From Rhizophagus irregularis (lineage: Eukaryota > Glomeromycota > Glomeromycetes > Glomerales > Glomeraceae), in assembly GCF_026210795.1 (NCBI RefSeq), contig NC_089451.1, positions 3,208,001-3,272,000 of the forward strand: DNA of 64,000 bases, given 5' to 3'. This document shows, piece by piece, positions 1 through 11,660 of the stretch (position 1 is its first letter; every line of letters starts with the position of its first letter). Under the pieces are notes generated by a model. It had not been told where the DNA came from and searched no databases. It saw only the letters and a program-made list of their open reading frames with translations. The translations under genes and the position numbers were made by a program.

Positions 1-2652
1 AACTTTTTGCCTTTAAACAGGATTATATCGCTTGCTCTATTGCTCTCCTGACCACCACTCCCTTCAAGCTGTTGCGTTCACAACTTTCAACTTTGCCTGA
101 CCTTACTATATCCAACGTTCATACACCTTTATATGATGTTATGACTCCAAAAATTTTTATATCTTACTTCCGACGTCTTAAAAGTTTGCAACTTTATTAC
201 CTATCACAATTTATTACGCCTCAAGGAACCCATATGATTACTTGGAACGTTTATCTATCCAATTTATCGAGCAAGAAAGGTCATCGTGTCCTCCCGCACA
301 AATGGTTTAATGACATTCATCAACGCGTCACTACTCCAGGTTCCAATTCTCTCCTTTTGGATCGGTTTTCTTCTGATGCTATTCCTTCCAATATTGACTT
401 GCTCCCCGCCTTTGGTTCCTCTCGCAAATCCATGAAATGGATCGTAACTTTGGATGATGATGGCTCCCCTCTTTTTGGAAAACAGCTCAGTAAACAACAA
501 TATTCCTGCAAGATTGTCCATTGGACCTCTGATTGTGTAACTCGACTTAATGATGTTATCACGCTTACTCCTTGTCCCGGTTGTTTTAAACATGTACCGG
601 TTACCCACACTAAAAGCAATCCAACAGATGTTACTCCTTTATGTATCATCCCAAAACTCTCTCCTCTTAGATCTTTACTTCTCCCAACAACGCAGGAGCG
701 TATTAGACATGACACCACCAATATTACTTCTCCCTTTACTTGGGCGGACCTTGACGAGACTGTAAGATCCTATTATGGTCGTTTGGACATTCAACCTAAT
801 TTTTCACATGATGCTGTGGCTACTCTCCCTTCTCCTTCTCCTCCTCCCTCTTTGGGTTCGGCCGCCCCTCTTGCTTTTGCTGCCTCACCGTTAGCGACTC
901 CTCCTGATAACCACTATTGTTTTTATACCGATGGTTCTTTAATTAACCTTGGCATTCCTGATGTTTCTATGGGTTGGTCTTGGGTTCAAGTCCTTGATGG
1001 CGCTGGCTTTTTCCAATCTATCGCTGCTTTCGCTCATGGAGTTATTCACAATTGGCCTTCTTCTACAAGGGCTGAAATTGCCGCTATACATGCTGCTCTT
1101 ACAGTCACTCCTCCCTCTTCAACGGTCACTATTCATACTGACTCTCAATCTGCCATAGATGGTCTTCGTCTATGTGCTACCTTTTCTTATTCCAATAGTA
1201 GGCTTTATTACAAGACTACCAATTTTGAACTCTGGGCTATTATTGAACGTCTTATTTCCTCCAAATCTTTATCCGTCACGGCTGTTAAAGTGAAAGGTTA
1301 CTCTGGTAATTTCTATAATGACTACGCGGACTCTCTGGCCAACTCTGCGCATACTTCTTCTTCAGCAATTCTTCTTTCTGAACTGGATCAAGTATCTTCC
1401 CACGATTTCTTATTAAAATATGATGATATTTTATGCGAATCTAACCCGCGACGCCTATTCAAACAATATTCGCAAATGCTGTGGATGCATAGATTAACGC
1501 GTTTATCGCGTTTTAACTTTACCTTTGCTTTATCTTCCATCTCAGACTTCGTAATCGATTGGGATCTTACCTGGTCCACGTTAAATGCTGAACCTCAGCA
1601 TGATGCTTCTTTTACTCGTGCTCATGCTTCCTCTCATCGAACCTTCAAATTCAAACTCTTTTTGGAAGATTTACCTACCTTGGAACATCTTAAAAGAATC
1701 CGCCCGGACTTGTATATCGACATCTTATTATGTCGTTCATGCCTCGACTCCAAGGAAGATTTCATGCACTTATTTATGTGCAAATGTAGACGAATCGCTA
1801 TGGAACAGATTCTCCTCTCCTACCAACATCACTTTATTAACAAACTTCAAGAAGCTGGTGATCTTGTTAACAAAGATCCGTCTCTAATTATTAACAAATT
1901 TAAATCTCTTCCTTGTTGGTCCTTTTCCTCTTCAAATTGGACTTCATATAGCCTTGTCCGTGGCTGTCTTCTGAAATCCTTTGTCGCATTTTTTGAAGAA
2001 CTTTCTATTTCACGAAATTCCGCGATAAAGGTTATCTCTGCTATCCACAATCACTTTATCCAAAAGATCAGAAAACGAATTTGGCTACTGCGCTCCTACG
2101 ATAAATCTAAATGGGAAGACGCGATGATTATTACTCATAAACTCAAACTTTCTCGGCCTTCAAATTTGCCAAAGTCCACGTACTTACCTTTCTCAACTTT
2201 ACCTCCTCCGACCCTTTCCGACGCCGCACGTGACTCCGACGTTGATTATTTAAAGAACTCGATGAAATATGGTTTGCCTTGGTTTAATCACTATTCGGGT
2301 TTTATGGGTCGTCTAACGGTGCAACTTACTAACAGCTTTAGCAGGGTGGTGTGTCGATTTTAATAATGGGCGCATTGTTCGTTAGTTTGTTTGCATAGTT
2401 GCTTCTTCTTAGGTTGGAATATATCTAGGCGGAGGATCAGGATAGTTTTAGTGTTATGCGATTTTTTCCTTTTGAATTAATTTTATAGCTTTATTACTGT
2501 TTTGGAGACTATATAGTTTTATTTTTAGTTAATTTTATTTTTCTTTTTTTGTACTTTGAAAAATTTTATATATATTATTTTTGTAAGTTCGATAAATAAA
2601 TTTAATAAAGATAAAGGCTACTATGCCATGTTTGCCTTGACAAGGACTGATG
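1..2652 (+). mobile_element. LINE retrotransposon copy 1, 3' part (cut by window edge)
   Basis: This is the 3' part of a non-LTR retrotransposon. Its sequence from base 1 is colinear with about 8203-10849 of the second copy, with visible scattered substitutions, so it is a separate older insertion and not an assembly echo. It holds the end of ORF2 (RNase H and C-terminal zinc motif) and a roughly 280-base AT-rich 3' UTR ending in an AATAAA-like stretch and CCTTGACAAGG. The 5' part lies left of the window. Clade is uncertain; an RNase H-bearing, CCHC-ended ORF2 fits the I/Tad-like groups (inference). Confidence 0.9.
3..2363 (+). CDS. LINE ORF2 C-terminal part: RNase H and zinc-binding tail (partial)
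   Basis: The reading frame is open from base 3 to TAA at 2361-2363, with the N-terminal endonuclease and RT off the left edge. The RNase H domain is encoded at about 920-1360: FYTDGS gives the first Asp, STRAEIAAIHAAL the Glu, HTDSQSA the second Asp, and DYADSLAN the last Asp. The usual catalytic-loop His in KGHSGN of the second copy is Tyr here (KGYSGN, CAC to TAC). Further on, CRSC followed by HLFMC forms a CX2CX8HX3C zinc motif typical of LINE ORF2 tails. The part seen has no stop or frameshift, so the lesion is a missense one. Protein role: RNA-strand removal and template binding during target-primed reverse transcription. Confidence 0.88.
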   Translation, partial: LFAFKQDYIACSIALLTTTPFKLLRSQLSTLPDLTISNVHTPLYDVMTPKIFISYFRRLKSLQLYYLSQFITPQGTHMITWNVYLSNLSSKKGHRVLPHKWFNDIHQRVTTPGSNSLLLDRFSSDAIPSNIDLLPAFGSSRKSMKWIVTLDDDGSPLFGKQLSKQQYSCKIVHWTSDCVTRLNDVITLTPCPGCFKHVPVTHTKSNPTDVTPLCIIPKLSPLRSLLLPTTQERIRHDTTNITSPFTWADLDETVRSYYGRLDIQPNFSHDAVATLPSPSPPPSLGSAAPLAFAASPLATPPDNHYCFYTDGSLINLGIPDVSMGWSWVQVLDGAGFFQSIAAFAHGVIHNWPSSTRAEIAAIHAALTVTPPSSTVTIHTDSQSAIDGLRLCATFSYSNSRLYYKTTNFELWAIIERLISSKSLSVTAVKVKGYSGNFYNDYADSLANSAHTSSSAILLSELDQVSSHDFLLKYDDILCESNPRRLFKQYSQMLWMHRLTRLSRFNFTFALSSISDFVIDWDLTWSTLNAEPQHDASFTRAHASSHRTFKFKLFLEDLPTLEHLKRIRPDLYIDILLCRSCLDSKEDFMHLFMCKCRRIAMEQILLSYQHHFINKLQEAGDLVNKDPSLIINKFKSLPCWSFSSSNWTSYSLVRGCLLKSFVAFFEELSISRNSAIKVISAIHNHFIQKIRKRIWLLRSYDKSKWEDAMIITHKLKLSRPSNLPKSTYLPFSTLPPPTLSDAARDSDVDYLKNSMKYGLPWFNHYSGFMGRLTVQLTNSFSRVVCRF

Positions 2653-2673
2653 CATTTTTTGACAAGGACTGAT
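2637..2673. repeat. Two direct copies of a 15-mer at the LINE-LINE junction
   Basis: TTGACAAGGACTGAT occurs at 2637-2651 and again at 2659-2673. A third copy follows the second LINE at 10834-10848. The 2659 and 10834 copies exactly flank the second LINE, as a target-site duplication would; the first copy follows the same 3' end of LINE copy 1. Alternatively the 15-mer belongs to the element's 3' tail. Confidence 0.75.
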
Positions 2674-2766
2674 ACCGCCGATCTATTAACCAAAAATTTT
2701 CGGAAAGAGAATTTTATATCTTCGTACTAACAACTCTTATATTTTACCCAACTCATACCTTCTAAC

Positions 2767-4899
2767 ATGTCTAGAAACCTTGCTAGAAGAGGTGGCGGCA
2801 GCTATAATCCTAATAGTAATAAGGCTGCTCGTCAAGAAAAGAAAAATAATAAAAAACAACTCTCTGATAATTCTGGTTCTGATAGTGATAACAATACTCA
2901 AAAACGTTCCCGTATACTTACAAAGGACTCCATGGATGAAGACTATGAAGATTTCGTTGCCGACGCGCCGGCTGACGGTGGTTTAGTTGGTTCAACTTCG
3001 ACCGCTATTCCTCAACAAAATAATTCCCGCAGCACCGCCCAAGAAAATACTCAAGCTTCTACCCCAAATAATTCTGCTGCGCCTACTGCGCCTGGCCAAG
3101 ACGCGTCCTCTGGAGCTAACGCGTCTATTCATGCACCTCGAAACAAAGAAAATAACTCATCCCCTAATGCGTCCCTTAATATGGACGTGAATGATGGTAC
3201 ATCGCCCGATCAGGCTGTCGATCCCTCCCCTACCATTACCATTAATCGTCAAGATTTCCTGGCTGCGGCTGCGCCCAACTCCGCTCCCCAAACTCTAGAG
3301 AAACTTAAAACTAATAAGGCAATTATAGATGCCGTTAACAATTTATTTTTAGAAACGTATGAATCGTATACCGGTCGGGCTCGTATGACTGGTTCAGGGG
3401 ACGCTAAGCGTCTCATCATACATTTTCATACTGCGGAGGCTCGTGACTTGTGTGTTGGAAGCACACACTCCGATTTTCCGGACCTACAATTCCACCTGTA
3501 CGATCCTAAACAGCTCCGATCCGATGAAGACCTCCGTGCAATACAAGTCACGGATATACCATTCTTCATTACTAAACCGCAACTCCAATCCTACTTCAAG
3601 AAATTCGGCAATCTCCTTGCCCTCCATCTTTACTCAAGGAAAGGTGCTAAGATGCAACAAGCTCGCATTGTCTATGATCATGCTGATGCCATCTCCCGTT
3701 TCACAACTCAATGAGCCGTTTACTGCTTTTCCACCTGCTTACGTGTTACCCCTTGCCATTACTCTTTAGAACAAAAAGCTGCTCGTAGAGCGTTCGTGGC
3801 TGTTCTCTCTGGACTTCCTGCTAATACTAAAGATATCCATCTCGCTCCCTTGGTCAAAGAACATGGAGCAAAAGCTATTAACATTCCCCTTTCCCTGAAT
3901 TCTTACAAACCCAAACCTTGGGCTTATGTTACCTTCAACTCGCAAGAAACAATAGATGCCGCTATGGAGCAAACTATTGGTTTCCAAGGTCGTACTCTTC
4001 GATGGGGTACATCCAACGATTCGAAAGCTCTTTGCCACCGATGTGGTAAACTCGGTTGTGCTCCTACCTCCTGTCCGCTTAATCAACGCCGTGGTCATTC
4101 ACGTACACGCGACCCTGTTGCCGCCCTTAAAGAACGTTTCAACATTGGCCAAAGACCTGCTCAACAAAGAGCTCCGCGTAATAATTCTCGGTCTCGCTCT
4201 CGCTCTAAATCCCGAGATCATTCTGCCTCTGCTCAACGTCCGAATTCGAACTCTAACCGCTCTAATAATAATAATAATAGCTCTAACAATACTAAATCCT
4301 CCTCCTCTGGTCCAGTTAACTCCTCCTCAACTGCTCATGGACGCACGCCTTCCAATAATCGAAAAGGCAAAGATAGATCTGTTTCTTTTTCGTCCAATGC
4401 TCATGCTCCACTCCCGGATTCGAATTCTCCTAATGCTCTTGAGGCTGCCCTTAAGATTCTTAATGTTTTAAAGAATCTTCAACAAGATGTTGCTCGTGTG
4501 GAATCCCGCATTTCAAATCTTAAACTTAACAATCAACGGCTATCCGCTATTGAAGCCCACTTAGGCATCAATCCTCCCCCCGCTCCTGTTGTCAATTCCG
4601 AACCTGATCGGATGGAAGAAGACCCTCCTGAAACTACTGGTACCTTAATCCCACATCCTAATGCTCCCTTATCTTCTGGTGCAAAGAATTCCTCTTCCCC
4701 CAAATCTACACCCAATAATGTTCCGCACTCAGCTCCTGCATCCATCTCTAACCCTTCCACGCAAGACGAATTGAACTCGGTTATTCAAGATCAAAAAGCG
4801 ATTAAAGATACTTTGCAATCGCTCACTGGTTCCATTCAAGGTTTTATCTCTTCTCTTGGTGGTTCTCCTTCCGATCGAGCTTCAGCTCCTTCGCAATAA
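2767..4899 (+). pseudogene. LINE ORF1: RRM-like and zinc-knuckle nucleic-acid-binding protein, one nonsense codon
   Basis: One frame of about 710 codons runs from ATG 2767 to TAA 4897-4899, broken only by TGA at 3712-3714; the frame is the same on both sides. The N-terminal 150 residues are Lys, Ser, Asn and Pro rich and look disordered. The middle holds two RRM-like stretches: one around 3540-3700 (IQVTDIPFFITKPQL, then FGNLLALHLYSRKG), another around 3790-4010 (AVLSGLPANTKDI, then PWAYVTFNSQE). A CX2CX4CX4C knuckle (CHRCGKLGC...SCP) follows at about 4030-4075. The tail is Ser/Asn/Arg rich, then has a possible short coiled coil at about 4440-4560. Known role of such proteins: coating LINE RNA in the RNP. 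The nonsense codon would remove the second RRM and the knuckle. Confidence 0.85.
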
Positions 4900-4946
4900 C
4901 TGATTTCTCAACTCTCCTCCCCGTTTATAATTATCATTGTGTTCTA

Positions 4947-7900
4947 ATGACTGACAATTTTGATTATGATACGTTTGTTCGAAACCCCCCCAACTCTGTA
5001 GATACTTATAATTTTTCAGCACATGAATCTTTATTTACTACCTTAAATGTTTCTCCTATCCCTAATTCTTTTAATATTTTATCCTTTAATGTTAATGGTC
5101 TTCGCCATAATAGTCAAGTTAAAATTGAACAAATTTCAAACTTTTTCAACCTCAAACATATTTCCTTTGGTGGTATTGTAGATACCCATCTATCCCCCAA
5201 ACAAATTCATTTTTTATCTAAACGCCTTCCTAATTATAGTCTTTTCCTCTGACTTAGATAAAACTAAACAAGTTAAATCTACTGGTGGCGTCTCCTTTTT
5301 TATTGAAAAATCTCTTGCTTCTCATGTACAAGATTTTGTTTCGCATTCCTCACGTATTTTATCTGTTGACCTTTATTTTAAAGGCAACATTAAATTGCGT
5401 ATTTTTGTTATATATATCCCTCCTATTTCCGATTCTAAATTACGATCTGAAACTATTGATCTCCTTTTACGATTATTAGTGCAAACTAAACAACAAAATT
5501 TTTATCATGCCATTTGTGGCGATTTTAATATGCACTTAGATACTTATTACCTATTTATTTTAACCGCCCTTCTGTTGCTTCTCAACGGTCTTATCGTTTG
5601 TTGCATCATCTTTTATCTCATGGTTATGAAGAAACCATTCCTGTTAATGCTTCTGATTCCCTAGGCACCTTCCACCGTGATGACCAGATTACTCGTATAG
5701 ACTATGTTTGGTCCTGCCCAATGCTAAAAAGCTTTGCTCTCACTTCCTACATATTCAACGCCCATGATACCTGCTCTTCTGATCACAATCCTGTCATCAC
5801 GTATTTTGATGATTCATTCTTGGCTGCGTCTATTAAGGTTGCTCGTGCTAAACAACTTCAACGTCGAACTCGCCGCATTTTCAAATTTGATTCAGTCACT
5901 ACTCAACAATGGGAATCTTTTTCCACTCACACTGACTCATTTTGTGACGTTCTTCCTTCTACCTTTTCAACATGGCACATCAATCAACAATGTGAATACT
6001 TACATTCTCGTATCGTGAAAGCTGCTTATGCTTCTCTTCCATCTGTCACGGTCAGTAATCAATACACACCTACGGTGCCTAAAGATTTGGAAGCTTTAAC
6101 TCAACATTATCGGTTCCTCAGCCGTCTTTTGCATTCGATACGCTTATTGCGCAAATATCCTTCCACATATTTTAATAGATATGAACATGTTTGGTCAATT
6201 CATTTCATTCGACTTCAAAAAATTCTTCATCTTTATAAGAAGGTTATTCTTTCCCCCCCTATTTTACCTACTTCTTTAACCACATGTAGGCAAGACGGTT
6301 TTAATTCTTTATTAGAATCCTTAAAGACTATTTCCAGTGCCCTTTATGGCCTCCTTCTTCTCAAAGAAAAAGATTTTCAAGATTCTTCCATTCGTGCCAA
6401 ATTGGATGATAGGGACAACAATTTTGAATCTGATATTTCCTCATTCATTAATTCAGCTCTCTCAAGGACTCGACGTCGTATCACATTGGATCGTGTCTTT
6501 ATCGACCACCCTACACAACCTAAACTTCTAACGGACCTGCATGATATTGATGACGCTGTTATCAACCACTTCCAGAATTCCGTACCTATTAAATCATCTC
6601 CTCCTGATAACATTTCAGCTCTTCCTGAAAAATGGTCTTCTGCTTATCGCCCTATGGATGATGTGAATTCTTCTATTTATGATTCTTTGTTGGATCCTCC
6701 TACTCTTGAAGAATGGTTGTCTACAGTTTCTTCTATGCCTAACGACAAAGCTCCTGGTCCTTCTATGATTACTTATGAAATGCTTAAGCATCTGGGTTCA
6801 CACGCTTCTGCTCTGGTTTTAATCCTGGTCCAATCATGTTTCCACACTGCAGACATTCCTGATTTATGGCGTCAAGCTATGGTTTTCCCTATCCCTAAAC
6901 CTCACGAATGGAAATGTCAACTCAAGAATACAAGACCTATTACTTTACTCGAAGTAATTAGGAAATCTTTGGTTAAACTTTTTTATAATCGTCTTGCTTC
7001 CACTTTGGCTTCGAATGAAGTTCTCAAAGGAGGTAACTTCGCCGGTCTCCCTGGTGGTTCTTGTCGCGACCCTATTGTCGTCCTGGAATCTATTATCCAT
7101 GATGCTCATGTCAACAAATTGCCGCTTTGGATCCTTTCACAAGATATATCGAAGGCTTTTGACTCGGTTGATCTCAAGATGTTACATTTTGCTTTAGAAC
7201 GCATTAAACTTCCTGCTTCTGCTACCAAGTTTATTTTATCCCTTTTTACGAAACGCTCTAATCGCGTTTTTACTGCTCATGGAACTACACCTTCTTACCG
7301 CGTTCGTATTGGTATAGATCAAGGCGAAGTTATCTCTCCTTTACTCTGGGTTATATATATAGACCCTTTATTAACTGTTCTTAAGAATGAAATGATGGAT
7401 CCATATATACTTCATGCTCCTTCTTTATCTAATCCCTTGGCTGAGCCTAGTCCAGATGGACTACGCATCAACAACTTGGTCTTTATGGACGATTCCACTT
7501 TAATCTCGTCATCTAAATCTGGAATGGAATCGATGCTTTCTATTACGGAAGAATTTTATCAGATCAATAATACTTCCGCTAATCACAACAAATATGTTTT
7601 AATTACTAATTCGTTGCCTCCCACTTCAGCTCCTTCGCCTTCTCCAGTCGTGTTTGACTTGCAATTATCTGAACTGAACAAAGTTCCTTCCATTTCTATT
7701 GTGCCTATTTCCATGAATAGTTCTTTCCGCTTCCTGGGCGTCTGGTTCAATGTCGCTGGATCTCGTGATTTTGTCAGAAAGCAAGTTGCTCGAGAATGTA
7801 ACTCTTTCGCTGCTACCGTTCATCCTGCCAAATTATCTGCTAAACAAGTAGTTTATTTACACAACACTGTCCTTATTCCGAAATTGGAATATCGCATGCA

Positions 7901-10565
7901 AGTCACACACCTCTCTGAATCTGAATGTGCCTCAGCAACCAGCAGTATCCGTTCCTTGGTTAAACATAAGGCCAATTTTTCACGTGTACTCCCAGATTCT
8001 ATTTTGTTTTTATCTCAAGGCTTGGGATTGATTAATTTATTTTTTCACCAATCACAAACACATTTAACTAATTTGTTTTTATTAGCTAATTCTTCTTCTA
8101 TTTTTATGAAAAATTTATTTTTATATAGATTACGTTTAATTCAATTTTCTTTTTTGATTCCCATTTCTCCATTGTTAGTTAAAGATTGGACTTTATGGTC
8201 TAAACTTTTTGCTTTTAAACAGGATTATATCGCTTGCACTATTGCTCTCCTGACCACCACTCCTTTCAAGTTGTCGCGTTCTCGATTTTCAACCTCGTCT
8301 GACCTCACCGTACCTGATGGTCACACGCCTTTATTTGAAGTGATGACTCCAACAATCTTTATATCTTACTTCCGACGTCTAAGAAGTTTGCAACTCTATT
8401 ACCTATCTCAATTCATCACGTCTCAAGGAACCCATATGATCACTTGGAATGTTTACTTATCCAATCTATCAAGTAGGAAAGGCCATCGAGTCCTCCCGCA
8501 TAAATGGTTCAATGACATCCACCAATGCGTCACTGTTCCAAATTCCAATTCTCTGCTCTTGGATCAATTTTCTTCTGAAGCTATCCCTTCAAACATTGTT
8601 TTGGCTCCTGCCTTTGGTTCCTCTAGAAAATCCATGAAATGGATCGTGACTTTAGACGATGATGGCTCTCCTCTTTTTGGAAAACAACTTAGCAAACAAC
8701 AATATTCCTGCAAGATTGTCCATTGGACCTCTGATTGTGTGACTCGATTTAATGATGTTATCACGCTTTCTCCTTGTCCTGGTTGTTCTAAACATGTACC
8801 GGTTACCCATACTAAAAGCAACCCAACAGATGTTACTCCTCTATGTATCATCCCAAAACTTTCTCCTCTTAGATCTTTACTTCTCCCAACAACGCAGGAG
8901 CGTATTAGACATGATACCACCACTATTACTTTTCCTTTTACTTGGGCGGACCTGGACGAGATTGTAAGATCCTATTATGGTCGTTTGGACATTCTGCCTA
9001 ATTTTTCACAAGAAGATGTGGTTACTCTTCCTTCTCCTTCTCCTTCCCCCTCCTTGGGTTCGGCTGCCTCTTTTGCTTTTGCTGCCTCACCGTTAGCGAC
9101 TCCTCCCGATAATCATTATTGTTTCTATACTGATGGTTCTTTAATTAACCTTGGCACTCCTGATGTTTCTATGGGTTGGTCTTGGGTACAAGTCCTTGAT
9201 GGCGCTGGTTTTTTCCAATCTATCGCTGCTCACGCTCATGGAATTTTTCACAATTGGCCTTCTTCTACAAGAGCTGAAATCGCCGCTATACATGCTGCTC
9301 TTACAGTCACTCCTCCGTCTTCAACGGTCACTATTCATACTGACTCTCAATCTGCCATAGATGGTCTTTGTCTATGTGCTACCTTTTCTTATTCCAATAG
9401 TAGGCTTTATTACAAGACCACCAATTTTGAACTCTGGGCTATTATTGAACGTCTCATTTCCTCCAAATCTTTATCCGTCACGGCTATTAAAGTAAAAGGT
9501 CACTCTGGTAATTTCTATAATGACTACGCGGACTCTCTGGCCAACTCTGCGCATACTTCTTCTTCAGCAATTCTTTTTTCTGATCTGGATCAAGTATCTC
9601 CTCACGATTTCTTATTAAAATATGATGATATTTTATGCGAATCCAACCCACGACGCTTATTTAAGCAATATTCGCAAATGCTGTGGATGCATAGATTAAC
9701 GCGTTTATCGCGTTTTAACTTTACCATTGCTTTATCCTCTATCTCAGATTTCGTGATTGATTGGGATCTTACCTGGTTCTCGCTAAATTCTGAACCTCAG
9801 CATGATGCTTCATTTACTCGTGCTCATGCTTCCTTCCATCGCACCTTCAAATTCAAACTCTTTTTGGAAGATTTGCCTACCTTGGAACATCTTAAAAGAA
9901 TTCGCCCGGACTTGTATATTGACATCTTATTGTGTCGTTCGTGCCTCGACTCCAAGGAAGATTTCATGCACTTGTTTATGTGCAAATGTAGACGAATCGC
10001 TATGGAACAAATTCTCCTCTCCTACCAACATCATTTTATCAACAAGCTTCAAGAAGCTGGTGATCTCGTTAAGAAAGATCCATCTTTAATTATTAACAAA
10101 TTTAAATCTCTTCCTTGTTGGTCCTTTTCTTCTTCAAATTGGACTTCATATAGCCTTGTCCGTGGCTGCCTTCCGAAATCATTTGTCGAATTTTTTGAAG
10201 AACTTTCTATTCCACGTAACTCTGCGATGAAGGTTATCTCTGCTATCCACAATCACTTTATCCAAAAGATTAGAAAACGAATTTGGCTACCGCGCTCCTA
10301 TGATAAATCTAAATGGGAAGATGCGATGAATATTACTCACAAACTCAAACTTTCTCGGCCTTCAAATTTGCCAAAGTCTACGTACTTACCTTTCTCAACT
10401 TTACCTCCTCCGACCCTTTCCGACGCCGCACGTAACTCCGACGTTGATTATTTAAAGAACTCGATGAAATATGGTTTGCCTTATTTTAATCACTATTCGG
10501 GTTTTATGGGTCGTCTAACGGTGCAACTTACTAACAGCTTTTGCAGGGTGGTGTGTCGATTTTAA
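4947..10565 (+). pseudogene. LINE ORF2: AP-endonuclease, reverse transcriptase, RNase H (two frameshifts)
   Basis: Domains in order: APE-type endonuclease (NILSFNVNGLR near 5075; CGDFNMHLD near 5515; SDHNPV near 5778), reverse transcriptase (about 6700-7800, catalytic box LVFMDDSTLIS near 7485, a variant of YxDD), RNase H (FYTDGS, AEIAAIHAAL, HTDSQSA, KGHSGN; about 9120-9560) and a CX2CX8HX3C zinc tail near 9940. The frame moves by one base at about 5248 (just before a TGA in the first frame) and returns near 5545, so the endonuclease is read in three pieces while RT to the C-terminus stays open for 1655 codons from 5598. Family role: nicking target DNA and copying the RNA into it. The RNase H keeps its His, unlike copy 1. 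Confidence 0.88.
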
Positions 10566-10833
10566 TGATGGGCGCATTGTTCGTTGGTTTGTTTGCATAG
10601 TTGCTTCTTCTTAGGTTGGAATATATCTAGGCGGGGGATCAGGATAGTTTTAGTGTTATGCGATTTTTTCCTTTTCGAATTAATTTTATAGCTTTATTAC
10701 TGTTTTGGAGACTATATAGTTTTGTTTTTAGTTAATTTTATTTTTCCTTTTTGTACTTTGAAAATTTTATTTTATTTTTGTAAGTTCGTTAAATAAATTT
10801 AATAAAGATAAAGGCTACTATGCCATGTTTGCC

Positions 10834-10848
10834 TTGACAAGGACTGAT
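10834..10848. repeat. Third copy of the LINE-flanking 15-mer
   Basis: TTGACAAGGACTGAT directly after the shared LINE 3' end (GTTTGCC). It is identical to 2659-2673 at the LINE 5' side, hence the likely right target-site duplication. Confidence 0.7.
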
Positions 10849-10876
10849 GACGATGTCACTTGGTTATTGTAAATTG

Positions 10877-10887
10877 AAGATAACAAT
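10877..10887 (+). promoter_or_regulatory. Shared upstream motif AAGATAACAAT (copy 1)
   Basis: AAGATAACAAT lies 30 bases before the ATG at 10918. The same 11-mer occurs at 11594-11604 before the next gene. A conserved motif at similar places before two neighbouring plus-strand genes suggests an element-specific promoter; this is inference only. Confidence 0.3.
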
Positions 10888-10917
10888 TAGGTATGTAGAC
10901 ACGTACAGAAAAAAGAC

Positions 10918-11502
10918 ATGTCATACCCTTATATAACTAATCCTATAACCGGACGTCCAATCCGTGTTGGTGGAGATACTTTTAATCGAATAGTTATGGA
11001 ATCCCATGATTATATCGATGGAAGGCTTGTCCGTAGACAAACCGTACTGCCTCCACCCCAGGAACAACCTGTATATTTAAATACAGATACAGGACGCTAT
11101 ATTCAACACGGTACTAGAACGTATCATAGACTGGTTGAGAGTGACTACGAGGTAGTTGAGGACTACTACCTTGTTCATTCTGAAGAGGAGGAGCTTATAG
11201 AGGAAATCATCAATGAAACGCGCTATAATGAGGAAAATCTTGATGGCCAGCGGTTAACTTTTAATGATATACAACAAATCAGGGCCGCTATTCAGGCTGG
11301 CCAAGATGAATATGATGATTTTATCTTACAGCAAGATACGACTAATGGGACACCTTCCTCCGGTCCTTCCAGTCGTCCACGAACTTTGGAGGACCATGCC
11401 CTGAGACTTGCAGAGCTTAATATTGAGTTGTGTAGGGAATGTCTCATGCCTGTGAGCCCAAGTGACTTAACGGACAAGTTGTGCAAGGACTGCGCTTCCT
11501 AA
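10918..11502 (+). CDS. Protein with two viral 2-cysteine-adaptor-like motifs and a C-terminal zinc motif
   Basis: 194 residues, intact. The N-terminus reads NPITGRPIRVGGDTFNRIV (residues 7-25). A weaker second copy, LNTDTGRYIQHGTRTYHRLV, follows about 50 residues later. The pattern NPxTGRxIxxGGxTYxxL is the one I know from the short 'viral 2-cysteine adaptor' type segments widespread in large DNA viruses of eukaryotes. The middle is strongly acidic (EEEELIEEII). The C-terminus carries CREC and CKDC, which could bind one zinc. First gene of the block, preceded by a short AT-rich leader with the AAGATAACAAT motif. Exact function unknown; a virion or adaptor role is inference. Resemblance was judged by eye. 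Confidence 0.6.
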   Translation: MSYPYITNPITGRPIRVGGDTFNRIVMESHDYIDGRLVRRQTVLPPPQEQPVYLNTDTGRYIQHGTRTYHRLVESDYEVVEDYYLVHSEEEELIEEIINETRYNEENLDGQRLTFNDIQQIRAAIQAGQDEYDDFILQQDTTNGTPSSGPSSRPRTLEDHALRLAELNIELCRECLMPVSPSDLTDKLCKDCAS

Positions 11503-11593
11503 TGGTCAGTCCTCTGGTCCTCCGGTCCTCCGGTCTTTCCAACGGTCGATCCCTTAATGCCAGTTATTTTTTTATACAAATGACAGGTATTTA

Positions 11594-11604
11594 AAGATAA
11601 CAAT
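11594..11604 (+). promoter_or_regulatory. Shared upstream motif AAGATAACAAT (copy 2), followed by a TATATAAAA stretch
   Basis: The motif is followed at once by ATATAAAAAAG, about 56 bases before ATG 11661. It is the same 11-mer as before the 10918 gene. This supports separate transcription of the two plus-strand genes. Confidence 0.3.
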
Positions 11605-11660
11605 ATATAAAAAAGATTGTGAAGGATACTAAGTGAGCGAATAATCAAAGAAAGATAGCC

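Larger units (their letters stand above)
2674..10833 (+). mobile_element. LINE retrotransposon copy 2, full length
   Basis: About 8.2 kb with a 5' UTR, ORF1 (2767-4899), ORF2 (4947-10565) and an AT-rich 3' UTR that matches that of copy 1. It is bounded by 15-base direct repeats (2659-2673 and 10834-10848), read here as the target-site duplication. ORF1 carries one nonsense codon and the ORF2 endonuclease carries two compensating frameshifts, so this copy cannot move by itself unless those are sequencing errors. It sits directly downstream of copy 1 and directly upstream of the Polinton-like block. Confidence 0.88.
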
